DNA from: Lyophyllum atratum
Lineage: Eukaryota > Basidiomycota > Agaricomycetes > Agaricales > Lyophyllaceae
Direction of reading: 5' to 3'
DNA length: 64,000 nt
NCBI GenBank assembly: GCA_014905825.1
Contig: JACGCN010000049.1
Location: 1-64,000, forward strand
Position numbers and translations under genes: made by a program. A model generated the notes under the pieces. The model had not been told where the DNA came from. It worked only from the letters and a program-made list of their open reading frames with translations, and did no database searches. Below, piece by piece: positions 32,001 to 42,524 of the stretch; position 1 is the stretch's first letter; each line of letters begins with the position of its first letter.

Positions 32001-35000
32001 TGAGGCGTTTGTTTCTGTTCAAAAGATCGGTATCCATTATTTTCTTTTCTAATTGTGTGTGGTATGCGTATCTTTCGGCAAGTAATGCTGAAACATTGAA
32101 GGTCGATTGCTGTTTTTTTGACACATATTTCGATACATACCACATGATTCGCCGACTTTGCCAGCCATGGGATATGATTTTTATATCGTGATTTGCTCGT
32201 AAAATATTCATGAGAGGTGGACACCAGTTGTTCAGGTAGCCGCACATTCGTTTCGGTCCCCATTCACCGTTTTCAGCTACCCAATCTTCTGTTGCCCGGG
32301 GGAAAGGTGCACGACGTTTACATACCAGCCGTTGTTGCACAATTTTCTGGCACGTGCGGCGAGAGCACGTGTGCAATTGTGTGGCTCTGGCTAGAATTTG
32401 CTCCCTGTCATGGAGCCTCTTCTCGAAGTCAGGTTCCCTGGGGTCGATAGGGCGTGAGTACGATAACTCTTTCTCTTTCTTATGTGACAATATGGCGTTC
32501 AGATCCTCTCCATTAAGGTCCGCCCGGATATTTGATCTTATGAACTGGCGCATCTTGTCACGAAATGCCTCAGTTGTAAGTGCAGCGCTTATTTCCGATG
32601 AAGTAGGTGCTCCCTGAAGCCATAGCACTATGTGTAGATGTAGTGACCCACGACCTTGGGCCTCTACGGTTGCTATATAACTGTTGATCTTCCCGAAGAT
32701 CCCGTCCTTGCGATGAATAGTGTATTTAGCTGATACTTTGATTCCGAACACTTCTTCCAAAACTGCCAAGATTATCGTCCGAAAATACAAGCTTGCTGCA
32801 TAAGGGTCGCTGGAGATATTTATATGCCGTTGTCTTGATGTTGGACCTATGTCTTTCCGGAATTTATCTAAATCAATGTCTTCACCGGCTAGGACTTGGG
32901 CGATTGGGTCCTGCGTATCAGCAGGATTGATTGTAATCCATAAGTTTGGAGGATTGGACATGACCGTAGTGCCCCATATTTTGCCTCTGATGGACGCTCT
33001 TGACTCATCAGTACCAGGTACTCGGACACGCACTGCTGTGAGATGACTACGCAGAGCCTGTATTGCAGGGTTGGAAAATGGTACTCCACGTGTTTCCTCT
33101 CGACTGGCCGCAATGAGATCGCGGGGTTTTACATTGCTGATCAGTTGTTGGTGCTTTATAAAAGATGACTGTTTGATTTGTAGCGTTGAGGAACGACAGA
33201 CCTTGCGCTTCTGGATAACCCCGAACACTTGGAAGACGAAGTAGAGATCTTTCCGGAATCGTCTATCCGCATACTGCAGGGCCCATCGTACATGTGTCTC
33301 GTACGGTACTGTTTCCTTCCGATCGACTTCAAAACCGCCTTGCCCGTAGGGGAACAAGTTTGGAAAAGTCCCTAGGAGATGATTCGCATCGCTTGGACCG
33401 CCATTGTATCTTTGCTGCGTGACCTTATCCACCCTGGCATACTCGTTCACGAACGCGCTGCCACGTTTGATCATGTAAGAAGGCCTTGAGGTTCCTACTG
33501 TGGTGTTATTGAGAGCATGAGCCATGAGGTCATTTTCCGGTATCTCATCAGCCCCGATATCGATTACACCAAGGGACTGTATTGGAATAACAGACGGCTC
33601 TAAAGTGACATCGTTAGAACGAGCTTTGTGTGCACGATGGTTGTGAAAGGTTTCACCTTGGTCCTTGTCCATTAACATATCTGCAGGCTCTTCATCCAAG
33701 CTTGCGACATCTATGAGACCTGTAAGCATCGCAATCGTAGGTTAGTTTGGCAGAAATATCGATAATTGTTTAATGACACTGCATACCAGCCACTGATACT
33801 CCTGGGTTGATATTGTCATCTGAAGATACGGGGTCTGATTCATTCCCTGCTTCGTCGTTATCCTCTGGAACATAACCGTCTTGCTCTTTACCTAGTGTCT
33901 GCATGTCCGATGAAAATTTGGTGTTCATTACAATCTCGTTTGGGATTGCAGAGAGAGGCAACTGAGATAGCCTTTCGTTGGAAATTGTGATATTGGAATA
34001 TAATGGGTTATTTGCTTTTACCCACAAAAGAGCTTTATGAACCCTTGTCCGACGAACCGTCAGCATATAGGGAAGTGTCTTCTCAGGTAATTTTTCTCGA
34101 CCTACAAATGTTACACCAATAGTGGCGGCTAGGATGCTAGCCGGGCGTGGCATGAGGGGGCCTTGTATCAGGTCCACGATTTCGTTGTTGTCAAGTTTGT
34201 AGGTGGAGACGTTGCCCTTCAGCCCGCTATGCATGGTATTTTTGTCCCAAAATTGTGCTCCTTCTGCTTTGGAATATAACTTGACGATATATGCTGCTGG
34301 GTAATATTTTGCTATCAGCATCCGTTCTGCCAGTGTGAGGATGGAAATCTCGTGAGGAATTTCACCGATCCACATGTTGTTTGCGAGTGCCAAGGGAGGT
34401 GTCGTGTCAGTATCCAAATTCCTTTTACATGTACGGCATATATGCGTACCGCCTTCACTATCGACGGCTGCTGCATATAATAGCATGCCGTGAAACAATG
34501 TGTGTGCTGGATGGGATTTATATGGTCTGAGACGGTGTGGATTGGGAATATGCCTGAGTTCGATCTTGTCGATATGTTCAACTGATAGCTCACTAGCACA
34601 CGTGCAACATGTTAGGGGTTTCATTGCGCGGTTTCCCGTTCGGTCAATGAAGTTTTCCGTAACTTCCTTGATTATATCGGGCGGTGGTACGTGCATGAAT
34701 GCAGAATCAACTAACGTGTTCTTGGATGAGGTCAGTTTCTCTGTCGGAAGGGTGGGTAATGGTGGATGTGCATCTTCTGATGGTATTGAGTCGTCTCTTT
34801 CGGCGATTGTCGAAGTCTGCGAAGTGTGAAATTGTTGGAGAGCATGTATAATGGCATTTCTAGCCGTAGTATTTGCGAAACAGATGGCTTCTATAATAAG
34901 ATTACGATTTCGGCGGGCATCCCATCGTAGAGGGATATGAGATTTACAGGCTTCGATGAGATGTACCTTGGTGAACGGCTTTAGGAAAAATGTTAAATTC

Positions 35001-35149
35001 CTGAACATCTCGGTATTGTGAGAGTCCGTCATCTGTGAAGAGCGATGTTTCCAATAGCGATGTTTCACTCTAGGCTTAAATTTCCAATCGTTTGAGAAGG
35101 CGATATATGTGTTGTTGAAAGTTAGAGGGTAATCGATACATATTATCAA
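29081..35149 (-). mobile_element. Autonomous Helitron transposon, coding region (Rep plus PIF1-like helicase)
   Basis: Four exons join in one frame: 35032 (or 35149)-33787, 33719-31829, 31761-31695 and 31630-29081, giving about 1,917 aa from ATG 35032. The N-terminal part has two zinc-knuckle-like pairs (LTCCTCASEL, HICRTCKRNL). The Rep domain has the HUH-type motif GRGSLHLHIVLWL near 32640 and two tyrosines in MWYVSKYVSKK near 32130. The C-terminal PIF1-like helicase has Walker A QGEGGTGKS near 30520, Walker B HDECSMT, GDFHQFPPVG and the final motif VALSRSRGRN. The protein nicks and unwinds DNA for rolling-circle transposition. No stop or frameshift interrupts it, so it may be recent or active. 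Element ends were not located. Confidence 0.93.
31696..33786 (-). other. Introns within the Helitron gene
   Basis: Intron 1: 33786-33720 (GTATGC...TTACAG). Intron 2: 31828-31762 (GTGACT...ATAAAG). Intron 3: 31694-31631 (GTGAGT...ACGCAG). Phases 1, 2 and 0 agree across the junctions. The joined protein reads SVAG-LIDVASL, QVGPKR-HLHTRPDNN and EEQAQIVG-DNIERIVF without a break. Listed because the three open frames would otherwise look like separate genes. Confidence 0.8.
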
Positions 35150-35759
35150 TTAAATGAAACATACGAAGTCACGACTTGTCAACGGTGAGAAGATCACGAC
35201 TTGGGGCCTCTATACCTGCTTGCTTCAGAACTATAAGTGTTGGACAATACGAACGAGTTTTGGAAAGCCTTATACGTTAGTCAGAAAGTTCGAATCTTTG
35301 ATTCGTGTCCTGTTCTGCAGCGGATATTGTTAACACGAGATCAGGAGGGAAGTTGTCAGTGGCGTCACATTAACAGACTGACAGCAATCGGTACCTGCAG
35401 GCTGCAGGCTCAGGGCGGCAGGAACTCGGGATCTATGTTGAAAGTTAGAGGGTAATCGATACATATTCTCAATTAAATGAAACGTACGAAGTCACAACTT
35501 GTCAACGGTGAGAAGATCACAACTTGGGGCCTCTATACCTGCTTGCTTCAGCACTATAAGTGTTGGAGCATCCGAACGATTTTTCGAAAGCCTTATACGT
35601 TAGTCAGAAAGTTTGAATCTTTAGTTCGTGTCCTGTTCTGCAGCGGACCTCGTTAACACGAAAACAGGAGGGAAGTTGTCAGTAGCGTCACAGTGACAGA
35701 CTGACAGCAATCGGTATCTGTAGGCTGCAGGCTCACGGCGGCAGGAACTCGGGATCTAT
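35114..35759. repeat. 323-bp direct tandem duplication at the Helitron 5' side
   Basis: Copy 1 is 35114-35436 and copy 2 is 35437-35759. Both begin GTTGAAAGTTAGAGGGTAAT and end GGCAGGAACTCGGGATCTAT, with only scattered differences. Copy 1 includes the first codons of the longest Helitron reading frame and its upstream region. The duplication therefore affects the promoter side of the element. Confidence 0.9.
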
Positions 35760-36470
35760 TGTGCGTACCTGCTACCGTATATAACAGCTACATTTTGCAT
35801 ATCCGCAAACTACGTAATCGGGGTCCCACAACATGCCATGCAAAGGTGTGTACATGCACTAACTCTGTACGGTAAAGCTGATAAATTCGCTTAGATGAAC
35901 GCCCAATTGTATCCGTGGACGCAGTCAACAGCCATGGGAGCTTGTTACTTGATCACCCCAGCGTGTGTATTCAGGGGGGCGTTCTCAGCGTATGCAAAGG
36001 GCATTACGGCGTTGTAGAAACCCAACTTCGAGGCGCTCTCCATTGTCATATGAAGGTCTGGTTGGAGTGCGCAGGGAACCCTGACGAGATTCGGGACTGA
36101 GTTACAGTTGGAGATTGAGGGGTGTAAAGTCTAAGAGTCAGACGATAACATGACATTGCACGTGATACAGATTGTGTGACACGTCAGAACTTGTATCCGA
36201 CTTGAGCTTGAGTCTCCACTCTCGTTTCCGAGTATTCGCTATCGCATTATCGGCATTGTCTGTCCTGTGTCCATATGATTTTTTAATTCTATACACAGGT
36301 ATACGCGAGTATTTGACATGGTGCGTAAGTAGATCTCTTATCAATATATGTCTCCGGAACTGTGGCTGATTGTCTTTAACTTGTGACTTGAAGTTGCTGT
36401 TCCCCGGCCCCCGCTTATGACGGGCCACAGGTTATTTAAAGGGAAGGAATATCACTTGTGTCAGACGTAA
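35760..36470. other. Repeat-derived spacer upstream of the first gene pair
   Basis: Apart from the Helitron fragment at about 35915-36103, no gene is seen. The stretch just before 36471 contains TATTTAA (36433-36439), about 35 bp upstream of the next ATG, a plausible TATA-like element. Confidence 0.4.
35915..36103 (+). pseudogene. Fragment of a second Helitron Rep protein
   Basis: The plus-strand frame reads GGVLSVCKGHYGVVETQ, then LRGALHCHMKVWLE, then NPDEIRD and a stop. This is the diagnostic Helitron_like_N segment (ETQGRGxLHCHMLVWL in intact relatives), with the HUH histidines kept and one Gly replaced by Leu. It is on the opposite strand and differs from the neighbouring intact Helitron (RGSLHLHIVLWL), so it comes from another family. 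It is a short relic. Confidence 0.8.
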
Positions 36471-37348
36471 ATGACTGGTGCAAAAGATATCGATCATGTG
36501 GTGGAAAGGATGCTTTTTTACACCCCGGTAAGTTTTGCTCTATTTTACAAGGAACTTTCCAGAGACTTTGATTCATTTATGGATCTCTAGCGTTACAGGA
36601 AGTTCTATCTAGCCATTCTGTTTGCTGACGAATGCCCTCATGCCTTCGCTGTCAGTGTTCCCCTTGATCTAGGGGTACACGATGCATCTCATGTTGACGA
36701 CCTCGCGTTAGAGTGGTGGGTAAACCGTAGCCAGCTGCGGCGACGGCTACTACATGAAACTCTCCATCATCGCCTCGATACTACGCACTGGGACGAGATA
36801 TACGGTGGGTTCACAGTTGTTTTTGAGATCCAGGTACGATGATTACTCTTTCTCCTTCGAGAGGAATTAGGCCTGTTATTCTGACCATTTTTGTCGTTAG
36901 GATGGCACCGGTTTACAAAACACGTTCGTTGCTAGCCGTAGGCCGGGGGTACAATGGTATGGCAATATCCTTGTAGTGAAGAACTCACCCGATGGATCTG
37001 TCGATAACATATCCTTGCCTGATAGGGCCATAGTGGAGGATATGGTCTTAAGGTACGCCAATTATCCATATTGCCGAACGCCTGATGATAGATTTGAGTG
37101 TCACAGTTTCGTTTCAAAGTATGAATCTGTATGAATGGCATCGCGATCTATTCCACATAATATGCTGTGATAACTTGAAGTAAGTCTAATTCAGTTATGG
37201 TGTGCCTGTGTCTTCCAGTTTCATTCGACCTTACTGCAATGTCCTTAGTCGTACATGTCCATCATGTGGTCATGTAGCGCCAGAAGGGAATGATTATGAG
37301 ACAACGAGGCTGACTGATGGGCTCATTCAATTCAGAGGGGTGACATAA
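36471..37348 (+). CDS. Unknown protein, first member of pair A (agaric multi-copy family)
   Basis: Exons 36471-36527, 36591-36833, 36901-37052, 37122-37181 and 37219-37348 join in frame, 213 aa. It starts MTGAKDIDHVVERMLFYTP and continues RYRKFYLAILFADECPHAFA, then HVDDLALEWW, PGVQWYGNILVVKNSPDG, MNLYEWHRDLFHIICCDN and RTCPSCGHVAPEGNDY. The tail holds a CxxC pair. The WxGxxxVVK segment recalls a small-protein family abundant in agarics; no biochemical role is known to me. It is paralogous to the gene at 41673 (shared HVDDLALEWW-type motif, WYG.ILVVK and the same exon layout). It lies 76 bp upstream of the F-box/NTase-like gene on the same strand. Confidence 0.7.
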
Positions 37349-37424
37349 GCTTGCTGTTGGCCAATTGGCGGGTGTTAAGGTATTTAAGAACAAGTCTGTC
37401 TGGTAGGCAAGAAAGCGTCTGAAG

Positions 37425-38656
37425 ATGCCTCCCACTTCTGACTCTGACATTTTTCACGTGCCTTACAGAGTTCTCAGATTATTTCCTTCCCTCAGCAAGC
37501 TAACGCCAGTGCCAGCCGTCACTAAGGCAGTCACTCCTCATCGTTCTCACCCACGGCTAACTAATCGTGGTGGTGTCGAGTCCCCCAAACAGGTTCCGCT
37601 TTGCGTGCTTCTTCGTATGAAGAAGCGGGCACGAAATAAAAGAGGGAGACGCCAAAATTTGATATCTGCACTTGTCCGTACCCCAAATGTGCTTGTTTAC
37701 CAAATCGACGAATTGATGTTTACCATCATGTCACACTGTGCAATGGCATCTCTGGTAGCAATCAGTCACGTCAATCGTGTTGGGCGGGACCGTGTCCGAG
37801 AGATGTTCCGCTCGCGTTTACGGTCCTTAATCCTTCCTTTCCTTCCTCGCAGGGCCGCCCAAGAGGTATTTTTTCAAAGGTTGTGCAGCACAAATTCGGC
37901 GATTTGTGGGTCAATCCCGTTTTTCCTTTGCAACCCATTACTCCCCTTTTGGCAATTTCCTCCTCGGGATTTAAATATCTTGACACCTAACGGCGGCGCG
38001 GTCGCGTGGATGAGAACCTTGGACGAAATTGGGCTTGTTACTGGCACAATGGTAGTCAACGTTGACAGAGCATTTACAAGCCACGTGCACTCAGCTGTGC
38101 GTTATTGGACCTCTAATGTGGGCATTTAAACTTATGACTATAAGATACACGCTGACTCTTGTACCAGGACACTAGCTTCCTTATTGTCGAGAGCTCATCC
38201 GCGAGCGTTGTTCCCATTCTATTGTCTAGTACGCTGACATCCCAGATAAATATGTTGACCTCGTCCAAGCTGTATTGCTTTTATCCATATCTGGCTGCAA
38301 GCAAGATATCCGTCGGTGGTGCTTACACCCCCAGCTATAAAGACATCACGTATGTCCGAAAACGCGGTTACGCTTACACGCGAAGTACAACTTCGTGGAG
38401 TATGCCTTGCGGATCAGGGTGTGGTGCTGTATGGCGACGAACTCGGCTACTGAATGGTATTGCGACATTCGCGTGGGGTGGCTATTTTGGGACTATGGAC
38501 ATTTCCCCAAATATGATTGGAGGCGAGGAAGACGGTATCGAAGGGAAGTGTTACAAATGGCGAATAGGTTTAGGAATCTGTTACAACAGGCTCTGCCCAT
38601 TCTCTCGTAACTCGCCTGAACACTACCGTATGGTCGATGACCAACTCGTTCCGTAG
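37425..38656 (+). CDS. F-box / nucleotidyltransferase-like protein, pair A
   Basis: Exons 37425-38117 and 38168-38656 (50-nt intron) give 393 aa. Residues 60-80 are very basic (RMKKRARNKRGRR), a likely nuclear signal. An F-box-like helix set follows at about 90-135 (VYQIDELMFTIMSHCAMASL). Then comes AICGSIPFFLCNPLLPFW with PPRDLNILTP (162-188), which matches the Gly-Ser ... Asp-x-Asp layout of nucleotidyltransferase-fold proteins; here the second acid is Asn. Exon 2 has SFLIVESSS, INMLTSSKLYCFYPYLAASK and CGSGCGAVWRR. It belongs to a multi-copy agaric family (relatives read GSxALxFF...DLDLYV). An SCF adaptor role is inferred from the F-box only. Confidence 0.72.
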
Positions 38657-39502
38657 TGAAATCAACGATAATTTCGTTGCATAACACCGTAACCCGTCAC
38701 CAGCAGGGTGTAGTCTACACACTCAAGGTACTTTGGCCGTATCGAAAGACATACTAACGAGAGCATATTACTGTACATAATGCTTTGAAATATTATATTG
38801 AATGGGGACGATCATATCATGACCGGCCTCCGTAGTGAGCCACTCGTAATAGTCATGCAGTCACTTCTGTGTAGAAGAAGAGCACTTTAATTTGAAGCAC
38901 CGTGTCAGTAGTGAAGCTGAAGACATACTGGATTTACACATGGTTTCTTGTAGTGATGTTCGATCCATGCAACTACGCGTAGCGGGACCGGCATGGGAGC
39001 GATACTGTTCGAAGATCGCAATTTCAGGAATAAACAGAGAGCATTACTACCTGCCACGTGTGGTACTACCTTCAATCAAGTAGTCGGCTTTATTGAAGTC
39101 CCACTGTGACTGCTGTTCGAACGAACCTTACCAACGAGGATGTCAATAAAAATGGCAATTTTTGAAAGTTATCGACAAACACGCATAGAGCAGAAGGTGC
39201 CAGAGCTGGGTGTCGATCTTAACTTACAACAAATCTTGACATAAAATTGCCGTTTGAAAGTAGTTTGTTCACTTGTAAGTATCACCTCGTCGAACTTGTC
39301 AGGGCTATTGGTCCGGCCCAAGCCATACTGATCTGATTTGATGCCCGGGCCGGAAATACCTCGTCGTTGAAAGTCCTTACCGCATCATGGACAAGGTGAA
39401 ATTCCAGCTCTTGGTCTGGCGATCGCTGCTGCTCGACATTGCACAGATAGCAAATCATAAGAAGACTTAGTATTCTGGTACAGCTGTCATCAACGTAAAC
39501 TA
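38657..39502. other. Intergenic, no gene seen
   Basis: About 850 bp of AT-rich DNA between the 3' ends of the pair A NTase-like gene and the inverted family member. Only short, unsupported open frames are present (longest 63 codons at 38892-39083). Confidence 0.45.
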
Positions 39503-40671
39503 CTAGATTGAAGTTGTAAATTTTCTACTCCTTTCACCTCTGATATTCTGGCATTTAGCACTAATCCCCCATATAATAGAAGATGGCTTAGTAGCTAACA
39601 CCTCGTAATAAATAGGCCGTTGAATTGCCTTCTTCTTTTCGTGTCGTGGAAATTGAAAAAATAGACCGTTACTATCATGAAGAGAACGAATTGTGAGTGG
39701 ACAACAGCCTGAAGAGGTGCATCTATGCTCGTCATATGTGCTCCAATCGCTCAGGCGCTCCTGGAAGTCGATACCTTGTTGAACATAATCGGTCTTCCAG
39801 TTGGCAAAAACTGATGCTTCTTCACGATGATCGCGGTTTGGAAGCCCCCTCTTGGAGAGAGTGAGGGTGGGATAGGCGCAGTAAACGCCGGAGGAAGAAA
39901 TGAAGTTCATCACCAGTGTGGATGATGACTCGAAGACAGGCTCAATCGCAGTGAGAGAGTCGCTGACGAAAATTTGCAGTGTGGATCCCAGTGCTGGGTT
40001 ACACATAGTGAACGACCTTGCGATACTGGTGCGCGTGGGATAAGCAAGCTCTGTCCGTTGCTGTCGGGCTGTGATTATGAAGCCATATTCGGCGCATAGG
40101 ACTTGTATAAGGAGTGTATGTCGGAGATATGGGACATATATCTCAAGGTCAATGGGGTCGTACGATCCGGGCAGTAATATGAGAAGAGCGACCCATCCTG
40201 CAATCACTGCGTTATAGTCGTCCAAGACTCTGATGAAAGTGCGTGGCGTAGGCACAAACCGAGCCAGACGACAAATTACGGAGCGGAAGATGAAGTCGGC
40301 GACCATGAACTGATTGATACGGCTGGTCTGAGCGAGTAGTGAGAGAGAATGCATATCCATATGGGCGTGTATCATGTTAGTGAGCTCTGTAGAAAATTTG
40401 GACAGGTAATCACTTCTATCGGCTGCTCGATCTAGTGAGTATTTGGTATGGTGGATAGGAATTTCTAACCATTTGAGAATTGCTTCTTTGACAGTCGCGT
40501 CCGGATGCTTGTTCGTATAGAATTTGATACTGGAAAACGTTCCTGTATGTGATCATCAACAGCGAGGTATATAGTACTGTCCGTCTCCCTGAATCGATGT
40601 AAAGTTTGGATGTCGAGGTGACTGAGAACCGTATGAATAACCCTCTTGGGAAGGTTTAAAGGGAAGGGCAT
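39503..40671 (-). pseudogene. Inverted F-box / nucleotidyltransferase-like family member, probably frameshifted
   Basis: From ATG 40671 the frame reads MPFPLNLPKRVIHTVLSHLD, then RETDSTIYLAVDDHIQERF (F-box-like). The protein sense then continues in another frame (TNKHPDATVKEAILKWLEI) from about 40530 and joins the 290-aa frame that ends at 39503. That part has SLLAQTSRINQFMVADFIF, then AVIAGWVALLILLPGSYDPI with DLEIYVP (NTase-like block), FESSSTLVMNFISSSGVY and CAYPTLTLSKRGL. No intron with sane borders fits the junction, so a one-base lesion near 40545 is likely. The architecture equals the two plus-strand neighbours but the sequence is diverged. TATAAA sits upstream at 40816-40811. Confidence 0.65.
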
Positions 40672-41672
40672 TGTTGGAGTGGGCAGGTTGTCGTCTAGAT
40701 CAATATAATAGAGTGATTTCAGTAATTGCGATATAGGTGTAACGAGATGGCCTTGTACCTTGGTTATTGGGATACTAATGGTAGAGTACAACCAGATAAT
40801 CGTGTAAGGCTTTATAGTACGTTCTCTCTTGTACCATTCCAGGTGTTAGCCCTTTTAGCGCTCCATATTGTACTGGTTACTGAACACACCCTTATTTTCC
40901 TCCTGTTTTCTTGAAATTCCGCGTGGTTTGAGGAGTACCATAATAAACGATTGAATTAGATTTGAATACATATGACGTGAAGGTCCTACTCGGCAGGTGA
41001 GGGACTCTTAGATCAAAACTTGAACGTCTACCAGCCAATGATCTTCGTTTGCGCCAGGAACGCGGGTGATATATCTCACCTTCCTTCTTCTAAGTTGGTC
41101 GGTGTACCTGATCCGTAGCGGGATAAAGTGACAGTTTGTGCCAAGAGAAGGACGGGATGAATCATGTTAGGGTTAAGCGGTGCCGCGGATTTCATCGTTA
41201 CGTGAGCATGGGAACATATTTTTTCGTCAATCATCCTCCGGGGACCTGAGATTAGTAGAGCCTATATCTCATCTTCACCAGATCTTATCTTCAAGCTTCA
41301 ACTCCAAACTTTGTTTCTTACTGGTTTGCTCCGTGTAGGGTGTGTTCATCGGTTCTTACGCATAAACATATTTATCGTTCAGGGGTATAACACCGCTCAA
41401 TCAAAGCATCTTAGGGAACTGATTAATCCCTCTGGTGTGTAGGATATGACTTGTCGACATATGGCTTCATCTTTCATGCTTATGGGCCGTCATCTCACAT
41501 CTAGATGCGGTGTATTGGTATTCGCGTGTGAGATGTACCACTTATACTCGAGTCGTTGCCTGATGACTGAATGTGCGTCCGAGTCAGAAGACCTCAGGGT
41601 TTGCAATTGATAACCACTTTAAAACCCGATAAGTGGTCATATTTCTTCTTATTCCACCAGACTCACTGCGAT
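40672..41672. other. Divergent intergenic region
   Basis: About 1 kb between the inverted family member and pair B. It should hold both promoters. A TTAGGGTTAA sequence at about 41167 is a single telomere-like unit. No gene is seen. Confidence 0.45.
40811..40816 (-). promoter_or_regulatory. TATA box for the inverted family member
   Basis: TATAAA on the minus strand, 140 bp upstream of ATG 40671. The alternative ATG at 40791 would be only about 20 bp away, too close, so this favours 40671 as the start. Confidence 0.45.
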
Positions 41673-42399
41673 ATGCCCAGCAGATTTGCGATACATACTC
41701 AACACACAGTTGAAACTATGCTTCAGCATACCCCGGTATGGATTTTTTTGTTATGTTTTCTCATTTCTTAGAACGTCTAACATTCGACTGACTATCGCAT
41801 AAATTCAGAAGTACACCAAATTTCACTTGGCCTTCTTATTTCCTCGTGACTGCGCACATGTCTACGCTGTTCCTGTACCGACTGATTTAGGGTTTGAATG
41901 CGCATCTGATGTGGATGATCTTGCGTTAGAGTGGTGGCTAGGGTACAGCAAATCAGTTTTGTGTGGTGCCCATCAATACTACGAGGAATCACTAAACCAT
42001 CCTACATTGGGATCTTTCGCTATTTTGTTCATGCTCCAGGTATGTCTGATTCATGTTAAACTGTATCAAACGAGGCAGTTGAAATATAGGCATCAGAATT
42101 CTACTGAACAACAAAATGCATTTGTGGCTCATCATCGACCTGGATTGCCATGGTACGGATGTATTCTTGTAGTCAAGACTCACTCTGACGGATCCATCGG
42201 CGATATATCTTTGGCTGACAAACACAGTGTGAAGAAGTCAGTATTAAGGTACGTTGTCACATATCGACTTCAAGCCGTACTGACTACGTTTCATGGAGGT
42301 TTGTTTCACAGTATAGACTCGACCGTAATCACACGTTGTAGGATCCTGATCTCATGTTTTAATACAATTGCTAATTATCGATCAAGATTTAACTTGTGA
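41673..42399 (+). CDS. Unknown protein, first member of pair B (paralogue of the gene at 36471)
   Basis: Exon 41673-41735 (MPSRFAIHTQHTVETMLQHT, P) is followed by exon 41809-42039 (KYTKFHLAFLFPRDCAHVYA ... SDVDDLALEWWLGYS). The segment 42040-42089 looks like an intron (GTATGT...ATATAG), but removing it breaks the frame by one base, while reading through it keeps the frame open into HRPGLPWYGCILVVKTHSDG. The C-terminal CxxC exons seen in the pair A paralogue are not recognisable here. It is either a copy that retains the intron or one with a one-base lesion. Same strand as the NTase-like gene 126 bp downstream. Confidence 0.5.
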
Positions 42400-42524
42400 C
42401 CAATTGACCATACACTGCCAGTGCCGCATCATATCTGCACAGTCATCCTGACTATTATTTTCGACATGTTGCTAATCCTGCGTATTAAATACAGACATCG
42501 GTTTATGGAAATATGCACTAACCA

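Noticed and set aside
35960..36103. Viral-type replication protein
   Set aside because: The HUH segment is typical of Helitron Rep (LHCHMxVWLE, NPDEIR), not of a viral family.
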